Shown here one piece after another: positions 7,090-13,359 of a stretch of 36,815 nt of DNA (position 1 is its first letter; each line of letters opens with the position of its first letter). Under the pieces are notes generated by a model. That model saw only the letters and a list, made by a program, of their open reading frames with translations, ran no database searches and was not told where the DNA came from. Origin of the DNA: Candidatus Saccharimonadota bacterium (GTDB lineage: Bacteria; Patescibacteriota; Saccharimonadia; Saccharimonadales; EFPC-124); assembly GCA_016880595.1 (NCBI GenBank), contig JAEHDC010000015.1:1-36815 (forward strand), read 5' to 3'. A program made the translations under genes and the position numbers.

Positions 7090-9069
7090 ATGAGCGAAGC
7101 ACTAGTAACACATATGTCACCGTCTAGTCTGGTGTCGTATTTAACCAACCCGATGTATTTCAGAATGAGGTACATACTGGGGCGACGTGACACTCAGAGT
7201 TCAGTTACCGGCGTAATAGGTAAGGCTGGTCACAAGGCTCTTGAGCGTATCTATTCCGGCATGCCAGTCGATGAGGCCATCAGAGACGGCCAGCGCATGA
7301 TCGACAACATGTTGGACATGGAAATTAAGTACAACAGTACCATCAGCGACCGGGCCAAGCTGATTGCAGGCTATACTCGCGCAATCGGTTTTTATGTCGA
7401 TGAGTTGCCGCAGTATCACAAGATCATCAGCATAGAGGAAGCCATCCAAGAAGAAGCTGAAAGTATGCTGCACCAAGGCACCAATTTGCCCTCACCACTC
7501 AGCGTTCGCCTCGACATGCTTGTTGCTAACCAGCAAAAAGAGCTTGAGGTTATCGACCACAAGTTTGCCTACAATTACACCAACCCTGATGTAGACGACT
7601 TCAAACGCTGGATTCAGGCAATGTTCTACTATTACGCAGTCAAGGCCCGGTACGGCATTGCCCCAGCGCGTATACGATATGAGGAATGCAAGACCTCGAA
7701 GAATAAAGACGGCTCGCCGCAAATCAAAGAGTGGGTGTTTGAGTACGATGACCCTCAACACTTTGCAGTTTTTGAGCGTCTGTTTACCGACGTTATGCTG
7801 GACATGAATAACCCAGGCCGTTTGTTTTTGCCGAATCCTGGCGACATGTTTAACGGCCAAGATATGTTTGAGCTTTACCGACAAGACATTATGCCGATCG
7901 ATGCGCCGGTAGTGATAAAACACCGCACCGAGCAAAAAGAAATAGTTGAAAAACACTACACCGCTAGCGTAGGACAGTCGGCTGACACTTCAAACTACAC
8001 GCCCGAGGAAAAGATACGTGCCAAGCTGCAAGAGTTTGGAATACCTGTTGAGATGCAGGAGACTCACGTAGGCGCATCAGTTACGCAATACACACTCAAG
8101 CCCTCCAGGGGCGTTGCAATGTCAAAGATTGCCAAGGTTGGCAGTGACATAGCTATTGCGCTTGGAGCTAAGTCTGTACGCATTGAGGCGCCCATTCGCG
8201 GCACAACGCTTGTGGGCATCGAAATACCGAGCATTGAACGCAAACGCATTGGCCTTGAAGATAAGCATCTAAAGATGGGTTCACTCAGCGTACCAGTTGG
8301 AGTGAACGTTTACGGCGAATTGGTACGCAAAGACCTTACCGAGATGCCGCACTTGCTAATAGCAGGGGCTACTGGATCGGGTAAATCAGTCATGTTAAAC
8401 ACGCTTATTAAATCGCTTACTAAGCAGATGGCGTCAGACCAAATGCAGCTCGTATTGATTGACCCTAAGCGTGTCGAGTTGGCGGCATTTCGCAGCCTGC
8501 CGCATTTGATGTTTGACGTAATAAGTGAGCCGAGTGAGGCCATAGCAGCCCTCGACATGATGGTTGAGCTTATGGAAGAACGGTACGCACGGCTTGAAGC
8601 TACCGGTCACCGCAGCCTTGAAAGTTACAACGAAGAAGCTAGACAGCGCAAAGCGGCAGAGTTGCCGAAGACGGTCATTGTCATTGACGAGTTTGCAGAC
8701 CTGATGATGAACGGCGGCACTGAAAAGCGTATCACCAAAGTAATCGACGGCTATGGCCCTCGTGGCGGTGAAAAAAGTCACAAAGAGGAAAAGCCAAGCA
8801 TTGAGGCGCAGATTGTACGCATTGCCCAAAAGGCACGTGCGGTCGGTATTCATTTGGTGCTTGCAACGCAGCGGCCAAGTGCGGATGTAGTTACTGGGTT
8901 AATTAAAGCTAACATACCGACCAAGATATGCTTCATGACAACGTCAAAAACGAACAGTCAAATTGTACTGGATCGAGTGGGTGCTGAAGAGCTTACTGGT
9001 AAGGGTGACATGCTGTTTCTTGATCCATCTACTAACGGCATGCAGAGGCTACAAGGCCTTTACTGTTAA
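7090..9069 (+). CDS. PD-(D/E)XK nuclease-FtsK/SpoIIIE translocase fusion
   Basis: A 659-residue two-part enzyme. Residues 1-250 form a RecB/Cas4-like PD-(D/E)XK nuclease: a start like SPSSLVSYLTNPMYFRMRY, GKAGHKAL (His motif), RLDMLV then EVIDHK (about residues 142-158) and a QxxxY-type motif in RWIQAMFYYYA. The Cas4 C-terminal cysteines are absent. From about residue 300 an FtsK alpha-type region (YTPEEKIRAKLQEFGIPV...) leads into the RecA-like motor with Walker A GATGSGKS (about 427-434), Walker B TVIVIDEFADLM (about 528-539), and the FtsK-type LVLATQRPSADVVTGLIKAN. It lacks membrane segments and the gamma (KOPS-reading) domain, and ends early at RLQGLYC. Coupled without a gap to the RecT-like gene, it plausibly supplies processive resection for annealing. 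The fusion is unusual to my knowledge. Confidence 0.85.
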   Translation: MSEALVTHMSPSSLVSYLTNPMYFRMRYILGRRDTQSSVTGVIGKAGHKALERIYSGMPVDEAIRDGQRMIDNMLDMEIKYNSTISDRAKLIAGYTRAIGFYVDELPQYHKIISIEEAIQEEAESMLHQGTNLPSPLSVRLDMLVANQQKELEVIDHKFAYNYTNPDVDDFKRWIQAMFYYYAVKARYGIAPARIRYEECKTSKNKDGSPQIKEWVFEYDDPQHFAVFERLFTDVMLDMNNPGRLFLPNPGDMFNGQDMFELYRQDIMPIDAPVVIKHRTEQKEIVEKHYTASVGQSADTSNYTPEEKIRAKLQEFGIPVEMQETHVGASVTQYTLKPSRGVAMSKIAKVGSDIAIALGAKSVRIEAPIRGTTLVGIEIPSIERKRIGLEDKHLKMGSLSVPVGVNVYGELVRKDLTEMPHLLIAGATGSGKSVMLNTLIKSLTKQMASDQMQLVLIDPKRVELAAFRSLPHLMFDVISEPSEAIAALDMMVELMEERYARLEATGHRSLESYNEEARQRKAAELPKTVIVIDEFADLMMNGGTEKRITKVIDGYGPRGGEKSHKEEKPSIEAQIVRIAQKARAVGIHLVLATQRPSADVVTGLIKANIPTKICFMTTSKTNSQIVLDRVGAEELTGKGDMLFLDPSTNGMQRLQGLYC

Positions 9070-9097
9070 ATAACCTCAAGAAAGGAGTAGAGACACC

Positions 9098-9271
9098 ATG
9101 AGAAATAAACAAAAGCCTATAAAATACATTGTGGACGAGATAAATCGTAAACGATTTCCTGCGCCGCTTTTTACAACGATAGTGACACACATTGTCAATC
9201 AAGCGGCGGTTGATGAATTCCGACGCAAGAACGGTCGGTTGCCGAGACATGTGGCGGAGGAGAAGCAATGA
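9098..9271 (+). CDS. Small basic protein, unknown
   Basis: A 57-codon frame starting MRNKQKPIKYIVDEINRKRF, with AAAGGAG (9081-9087) ten bases before the ATG. It ends in an ATGA overlap with the next gene. Both the ribosome-binding site and the coupled stop support a real gene. The protein is Arg/Lys-rich with no recognised motif; DNA or RNA binding is conceivable. Confidence 0.65.
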   Translation: MRNKQKPIKYIVDEINRKRFPAPLFTTIVTHIVNQAAVDEFRRKNGRLPRHVAEEKQ

Positions 9272-9573
9272 GACCAGAAGCGCAGCAAATTTTGCAGTTT
9301 ATTGACGAGCATGTGTTGACTGATTTGGCGTCGGATGAATTGCAAGAAATCATCAATAATCTACCGATAGATATAGAAGAGGCGGCCAGTAAATTCTGCG
9401 AGCACTTTGGGCTCGGCGATTGGTTTTACGAGGCGCTGATAGCAAGCAATGTAGATATCAGCGCAGAGCTGATTAACATTGGCTTGCGGAAGCAAAAGGA
9501 GGAGCATGAGGCACTGAATGACCAGGTAGAAATTGATCACGATCTGCGATTAGCGCAGGGTGCAATTGTATGA
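9268..9573 (+). CDS. Small acidic protein, unknown
   Basis: A 101-residue acidic, largely helical protein (MRPEAQQILQFIDEHVLTDL...), translationally coupled to the preceding gene by ATGA, with a GGCGGAGGAG site upstream. No domain is recognised. Its stop is immediately followed by the left arm of folded element 2, so that stem forms right at the 3' end of the coding region. Pairing of a basic with an acidic small protein in one coupled unit hints at a complex. Confidence 0.7.
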   Translation: MRPEAQQILQFIDEHVLTDLASDELQEIINNLPIDIEEAASKFCEHFGLGDWFYEALIASNVDISAELINIGLRKQKEEHEALNDQVEIDHDLRLAQGAIV

Positions 9574-9575
9574 GC

Positions 9576-9717
9576 GCTTTGCCTCTTATCAGGAGGGCTA
9601 GTGGTGATCATGAAGTAGGCTGAGAAAATAAAAGGCACCTTGCACATTCTGTACCTTAGCCCTATCTGCACAGATAGATATGTTTTTTGTACCAGCCCTC
9701 CTGATAAGGGGCAAAGC
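9576..9717 (+). ncRNA. Folded intercistronic element 2 (24-bp closing stem)
   Basis: Arms 9576-9599 and 9694-9717 are complementary over 24 bp with a single G-U pair (arms begin GCTTTGCC and end GGCAAAGC), enclosing 94 nt. Inside is CTATCT-GCAC-AGATAG (about 9662-9677) followed six bases later by TTTTTT, which would make a terminator-like hairpin mutually compatible with the outer stem. TAGGCTGAG and CTTAGCCCTA form a further imperfect pairing. It starts three bases after a stop codon and ends about 40 bases before the next ATG. No protein is evident. It has the same design as elements 1 and 3 but no shared primary sequence that I can see. Confidence 0.6.
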
Positions 9718-9756
9718 CATATTGCCAGTAGTTCAACATAAAAGAAAGGATAAAGA

Positions 9757-9897
9757 ATGAAAATTATACGGACAATACGTGCCTGGGTGTATAGCCTTCG
9801 TTCGAATTATGCAGAGCACAGAACAATTGAGCGAAGGCTTGATAGTTTAACTAACGATGATTTTTTGGAAAGAGTAAACAAGGGGAAGCTTGCCTAG
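9757..9897 (+). CDS. Small basic protein, unknown
   Basis: A 46-residue frame beginning MKIIRTIRAWVYSLRSNYAE and ending RVNKGKLA. It has an AGAAAGGA site seven bases before the ATG and lies exactly between folded elements 2 and 3. Its composition (basic first half, acidic patch, basic end) suits a nucleic-acid-binding or regulatory peptide. It is too short to classify. Confidence 0.55.
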   Translation: MKIIRTIRAWVYSLRSNYAEHRTIERRLDSLTNDDFLERVNKGKLA

Positions 9898-9909
9898 CGA
9901 AGCGAGGGT

Positions 9910-10040
9910 ATCGGCCAGCCGAAGCTGACATGGAGGCGCGAAAATGTGATACTGCAATCCGGTCGCGCCGGACGCTGAGCAAGATCGCTAAGTAGCGTGT
10001 CAGGATCGCTACCTGCATGTTTTGGCTTCGGCTGGCCGAT
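9910..10040 (+). ncRNA. Folded intercistronic element 3 (16-bp closing stem)
   Basis: A perfect 16-bp inverted repeat (9910-9925 with 10025-10040; ATCGGCCAGCCGAAGC and its complement) encloses 99 nt. These contain a GC-rich hairpin GGCGCGA/TCGCGCC (9935-9941/9963-9969) and a second hairpin around CGCTA/TAGCG (9986-9997), so a three-way junction is likely. It starts 12 bases after a stop and ends 21 bases before the next ATG, with no own promoter or T-run. Confidence 0.6.
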
Positions 10041-10061
10041 TAGTAATAAAGAAAGAAAAAG

Positions 10062-10322
10062 ATGTTAGATAAGAGTATTAGCACTACAGATAAATACAAG
10101 CTAAACCACAGAGCGAGTCTTGTGGTGAGGAATGTAAAAATCGTGAGCGAGGGTGGCAGCACCCACTACCGCACTGACTTTACGCTAAAATATCGTGAAG
10201 TTAACGATAAGCCGTTTGTATTTAGCGACGTAGATGAGGTTGCTGATTTCCTTGGTAATCTCGATATTGAAGACAATCAAATGTCATTATTTGAGGAGAA
10301 TTCGAAAAAGGCTATCAGATAA
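10062..10322 (+). CDS. Small protein with beta-clamp-like C-terminal motif
   Basis: An 86-residue protein. The first half is basic and beta-rich (NHRASLVVRNVKIVSEGG..YRTDFTLKYREV), the second acidic. Near the C-terminus NQMSLFEEN contains QMSLF, close to the QL(S/D)LF consensus by which proteins bind the sliding clamp DnaN. It may therefore recruit to, or interfere with, the host replisome. No catalytic domain is present. The ATG 10062 lies close behind folded element 3 with an AAAGAAAAAG upstream. The clamp-binding idea is inference from a short motif and needs testing. Confidence 0.6.
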   Translation: MLDKSISTTDKYKLNHRASLVVRNVKIVSEGGSTHYRTDFTLKYREVNDKPFVFSDVDEVADFLGNLDIEDNQMSLFEENSKKAIR

Positions 10323-10349
10323 TCAAGCCAAAATGTAAATTGTCAATTC

Positions 10350-10510
10350 ACAAAAACGATGAGAATCGCTGGTGCCCGATGCTCTCTAGAAATAGTGTTT
10401 GCGCCGGTAAAATGAGTGGTTAAATGGCGTGGATAGCTCGAGGTTATCCCGACGCAGCAGCCAGTGGGCAATGAGTCGTGCTCCTTGCGAGGGAAGCACG
10501 ACTCACAGAC
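10350..10510 (+). ncRNA. Folded non-coding segment 4
   Basis: The 228-base gap between two small genes holds several consecutive stems: GCGCC/GGCGT (10401-10405/10426-10430), GGATA/TATCC (10431-10435/10445-10449) and a perfect 11-bp hairpin TGAGTCGTGCT/AGCACGACTCA (10472-10482/10495-10505) with an inner CCT/AGG. There is no long closing stem like that of elements 1-3 and no T-run. The boundaries are approximate. Confidence 0.45.
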
Positions 10511-10550
10511 TTAATTTTCATGAAATTTTAAAAAATGGAGGAGAAATAAA

Positions 10551-10694
10551 ATGGATGAAGACTCAAAATTTTTCTTGATTTTTATTGCTGGATTCCTGGC
10601 GCTCGTGCTAGGCCTAACGGCAATAACATGCGCAGCGGCATTATTTATTATGAATTTTATCGATGTTTTAAGAAATCTAGGCGGTAAAAAATGA
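10551..10694 (+). CDS. Small single-TM membrane protein
   Basis: A 47-residue frame (MDEDSKFFLIFIAGFLALVL... ending FIDVLRNLGGKK) with an acidic head, one long hydrophobic segment of about 30 residues and a basic tail, giving an N-out/C-in prediction. A strong GGAGGAG site lies eight bases before the ATG. It overlaps the next gene by ATGA. Size and topology would fit a holin-like or exclusion peptide, but it is in the early region away from the endolysin. Confidence 0.65.
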   Translation: MDEDSKFFLIFIAGFLALVLGLTAITCAAALFIMNFIDVLRNLGGKK

Positions 10695-10969
10695 CAACCA
10701 AGATTGAATACTGTAATTGGTCATTTGATGAATGCTTGGTAAATAGTAATAAGTGGCTCGTAAAGCGAGATTGCGAAGATGAACCTATAATATTGACAAG
10801 GGGTAGTAGTAAAAATTGGTCATCTTATCAAAAATCACTCGAGCCTAGATACCAAGGTCAACCACAAAATGCGTTCTGCCCTAAGTGTTTTAGAGAAATA
10901 AACGGCGTCAATCCTTACGATGACGGCGAGACGTGGAGGAAATCATGGCAAAAAAAGATCCATTCGTAA
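10691..10969 (+). CDS. Small protein with one CxxC, unknown
   Basis: A 92-residue protein (MTTKIEYCNWSFDECLVNSN...) with four cysteines, of which only CPKC near residue 63 forms a zinc-ribbon-like knuckle, and many Trp/Asn residues. It is translationally coupled by ATGA to the membrane peptide before it, and its 3' end overlaps the RHH gene by 25 bases. A half zinc ribbon that dimerises is possible. Function unknown. Confidence 0.65.
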   Translation: MTTKIEYCNWSFDECLVNSNKWLVKRDCEDEPIILTRGSSKNWSSYQKSLEPRYQGQPQNAFCPKCFREINGVNPYDDGETWRKSWQKKIHS

Positions 10970-11112
10970 ATGTTCGCATTAATTACGCCACATACCAAGA
11001 ATTGCAGATTATCGCTGCAAACATGGACGTCTCAACTACTAAGCTCGTAAATAACCTGCTAGAGCAGGCGGTCAATTCTGCCAAGCTAGCATTGGATCGC
11101 GACGAGCTTTAG
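10945..11112 (+). CDS. Ribbon-helix-helix (Arc/MetJ-like) DNA-binding protein
   Basis: A 55-residue protein: the strand FVNVRINYATYQELQIIAA leads into NMDVSTTKLVNNLLEQAV, the strand-helix-turn-helix pattern of RHH repressors, which bind operators as dimers. TGGAGG lies five bases before the ATG. It is the last early gene and directly precedes the first late promoter cassette, at the early/late switch, so it is a natural candidate regulator of that promoter. The operator is not identified. Confidence 0.72.
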   Translation: MAKKDPFVNVRINYATYQELQIIAANMDVSTTKLVNNLLEQAVNSAKLALDRDEL

Positions 11113-11130
11113 CTTATGCTTAAGAAATAG

Positions 11131-11184
11131 GCTATAATAAAGATAACAGAAGCGATCACAATATGTGGTCGCTTTTTTTATTTG
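11131..11184 (+). promoter_or_regulatory. Late promoter-attenuator cassette A
   Basis: TATAAT (11133-11138) with a predicted start near 11145, followed at once by a stem-loop GCGATCAC/GTGGTCGC (11152-11159/11165-11172, one G-U, loop AATAT) and seven Ts (11173-11179). Read through it, the terminase operon is expressed; stopped, it gives a leader of about 35 nt. Identical over 54 bp to cassette B. Confidence 0.7.
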
Positions 11185-11203
11185 CTTTGAAAGGAAGCGA
11201 GCG

Positions 11204-11746
11204 ATGACAGAAAAACACAATAGCCAGAAGCTCGTTCACTGTGGCGAGCGAGATTGCCAGTACGCAGCGAAGTCTAAAGGGGCAATTACGGCGCATTGGA
11301 ATAAAACGCATCGCAAGTCGCATGCTCAAAAGCGCGGTACGCGCAAAAAGAACCAAGACCAGGGCGCGCCGAGCGTTTTAACACCGCAGGTTGTCGCAAA
11401 GCTGGTTGCAGCGTTTCAGAACGGCCTCACCAAGACACAGGCGTTTCGGTATGCTGGCATTAGTAAAGATGCCTACTATGATGGCATGAAGCGCGACTCG
11501 GAGTTTGCCGACAAAATGAGAGCTGCGCAGGAACACCTTAATTTTAAATCGCGTGAGGTAATTGCCAAGGCCATAGAGTCGGGCAGTGATCTTAATGCGC
11601 GGTGGTGGCTTGAGCGTAAGGCTAAGGATGAGTTTAGCCCGCGGCGTGAGGTGACCGGCAACAAAGGCGGTCCAGTCAAAACAGATAACACAAACCGTGA
11701 GGTAGGGGCTACAGATGCCGAACTTGAAGAAGCCCTGTTTAGCTAG
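11204..11746 (+). CDS. Terminase small subunit with N-terminal C2H2 finger
   Basis: A 180-residue TerS that should recognise the packaging site and load TerL. An HTH region (LTKTQAFRYAGISKDAYYDGMKRDSEFADKM) is followed by AIESGSDLNARWWLERKAKDEFSPR, the typical TerS signature. Unusually, the N-terminus carries C-x4-C-x12-H-x4-H (HCGERDCQYAAKSK...AHWNKTH), a C2H2 zinc-finger pattern, then a very basic linker. The open frame extends up to 11165, but those codons lie in the terminator hairpin; ATG 11204 with AAAGGAAG upstream is the likely start. It overlaps TerL by 32 bases. Confidence 0.85.
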   Translation: MTEKHNSQKLVHCGERDCQYAAKSKGAITAHWNKTHRKSHAQKRGTRKKNQDQGAPSVLTPQVVAKLVAAFQNGLTKTQAFRYAGISKDAYYDGMKRDSEFADKMRAAQEHLNFKSREVIAKAIESGSDLNARWWLERKAKDEFSPRREVTGNKGGPVKTDNTNREVGATDAELEEALFS

Positions 11747-13232
11747 TATCACACGCGATGATATTCGCAGGTTAAAACTTAAATATCGTGACGATAAGCC
11801 GCGCCTTCGTGTTTTGCTGCGTTCAATTTTTGCCAAGTCTGAGAATATCCATTTGTTTGGTTGGTTTATTAATAGCAAATATGTGGAGCTGGAGTCGCCC
11901 AAATTTCATAAGGAAATCTTAAAGCTTGCTGCTGACAAAACTATTCGTAGGCTGGCAGTGGTCGCGCCTCGCGGCCACGCCAAGAGTACGACTATTAACT
12001 TTACATTTGTGCTGTGGTCGGCATGCAACAAACAGCATCGTTTTTGTGTGATTGTTAGCGATACTTACACGCAATCAGAAGAGTTTGTGAATGCGCTTAA
12101 AGATGAGTTCGAGAACAATATAATTTTACGCTGGCTGTATGGTGATTTGGTGAGTGAAGACTGGCGCAGTGGCGAATTTGTGCTTAGTACCGGCATTAAG
12201 TTTATCGCAAAAGGCTCTGGCATGAAGATACGTGGTATCCGTCATCGAGCTACGCGACCTGATTTAATAGTGTTCGATGATATCGAAAACGACGAGAACG
12301 TAGAGAGCGCCGAGCAGCGCAAAAAGCTTTACAAATGGTTCACAAAGGCCGCACTGCAAGCGCTTAGCCGTGATGGCCGCGCGATACTTATTGGCACTAT
12401 TTTACATTTTGACAGCCTTGTAAATAAAGTGGCGCTCAAAAAAGATGTGTTCGTGTCTTGGGAGACGCGAATTTATTATGCTATCGTAACTGATTCCAGA
12501 GGTAGGCAGCATGCGCTCTGGCCGGAGCACATGGATCTGGCAAAGCTTATTTCGATTCGCGACAACCCTAAAGACCCTGAGTACATTGGCTCGATTACGT
12601 TTGCACAAGAGTATCAACACAAACCGTTTGACGAAGAAGATGCAATTATTCAACCTGACTGGATACGGTGGGCGGAGCGTGCGCCTGAGGACAGTCGCAT
12701 TGCAGCGTCCGTGCTGACCGTTGATCCGGCCGCAAGTGAAAAAAACAAGGCTGACCCCACCGGTAAGATTTTAGCTAAATTGACACTGGAAGGAGATTTG
12801 TACGTTTGTTATATTGGTAACCAACGCATGTCTCCTAAACGCAACGCAGAGGATGTTAAGCGCTTGTATGACATCTATGAGCCTAACGCCATTGGCATTG
12901 AGGGCGGAGTGCTGGAGCTGATCTTTCGTGATTTGTTGGCAGGGCTGCCGACGATGGAAGTTAAAGCTGACAAGGACAAGGTGCGACGTTTGCTTGCTGT
13001 TGCGCGGTTTTTTGAAGGCGGGCGTGTATATATTGTCAAAAACATCAAAAATGCACAGGCGCTATATGATCAGCTTATTGAGTTTCCGAGCGGCAGCCAC
13101 GACGACATGGTCGATGCATTAGTCTATGCTATCCGCTTGCTGCTTGTTGACGGCATGACTAGCGATACTGATGTAGAGACTGCGGGCGACTACGGACAGG
13201 GTGACCATAGTAGTGACGATGATGACTGGTAG
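11715..13232 (+). CDS. terL: Terminase large subunit
   Basis: The ATP-driven DNA packaging motor and nuclease, 505 residues. Walker A APRGHAKST is at 84-92 and Walker B RPDLIVFDDIEND near 181-193. A coupling motif appears in RAILIGTILHF. The C-terminal RNase H-like nuclease shows VLTVDPAAS (Asp about 337), AIGIEGG and SHDDMVDALVYA, giving three acidic clusters. The reading frame is intact and of normal length. The start ATG 11715 is inside the 3' end of TerS, preceded by GAGGTAGGGG. The cassette B promoter follows its stop, so the portal gene gets its own supply of transcript. Confidence 0.95.
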   Translation: MPNLKKPCLASITRDDIRRLKLKYRDDKPRLRVLLRSIFAKSENIHLFGWFINSKYVELESPKFHKEILKLAADKTIRRLAVVAPRGHAKSTTINFTFVLWSACNKQHRFCVIVSDTYTQSEEFVNALKDEFENNIILRWLYGDLVSEDWRSGEFVLSTGIKFIAKGSGMKIRGIRHRATRPDLIVFDDIENDENVESAEQRKKLYKWFTKAALQALSRDGRAILIGTILHFDSLVNKVALKKDVFVSWETRIYYAIVTDSRGRQHALWPEHMDLAKLISIRDNPKDPEYIGSITFAQEYQHKPFDEEDAIIQPDWIRWAERAPEDSRIAASVLTVDPAASEKNKADPTGKILAKLTLEGDLYVCYIGNQRMSPKRNAEDVKRLYDIYEPNAIGIEGGVLELIFRDLLAGLPTMEVKADKDKVRRLLAVARFFEGGRVYIVKNIKNAQALYDQLIEFPSGSHDDMVDALVYAIRLLLVDGMTSDTDVETAGDYGQGDHSSDDDDW

Positions 13233-13288
13233 ATTTACGCAAAAGTGCCAATCTTTAATATATGATATCGAAACGTGATTGTTATTGT

Positions 13289-13342
13289 GCTATAATAAAG
13301 ATAACAGAAGCGATCACAATATGTGGTCGCTTTTTTTATTTG
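13289..13342 (+). promoter_or_regulatory. Late promoter-attenuator cassette B
   Basis: Extended -10 TGCTATAAT (TATAAT 13291-13296), stem-loop GCGATCAC/GTGGTCGC (13310-13317/13323-13330) and seven Ts (13331-13337). Exactly the same 54 bases as cassette A, here in front of the portal gene. Confidence 0.72.
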
Positions 13343-13359
13343 TAAAAGGAAAATGAATT

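Noticed and set aside
9050..9097. Frameshift truncating the FtsK motor C-terminus
   Set aside because: No continuation of the motor is visible in the other frames, and the next gene has its own ribosome-binding site, so the short end is treated as natural.
5793..10040. Elements 1-3 as MITE-like mobile elements
   Set aside because: Terminal inverted repeats differ between copies and no target-site duplication is visible at any border, so folded RNAs are favoured, although this is not fully excluded.
9910..10040. Hammerhead-type ribozyme in element 3
   Set aside because: CTGACA and GAAAA stretches are present, but the required CUGAUGA core and its spacing are not.
10385..10410. CTAGAAATAG-like string recalling a Cas9 guide scaffold
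   Set aside because: Only a short chance match; there are no CRISPR repeats, spacers or cas genes in the window.
11165..11203. Upstream extension of TerS
   Set aside because: The codons lie in the leader hairpin and T-run of cassette A; ATG 11204 has a proper ribosome-binding site.
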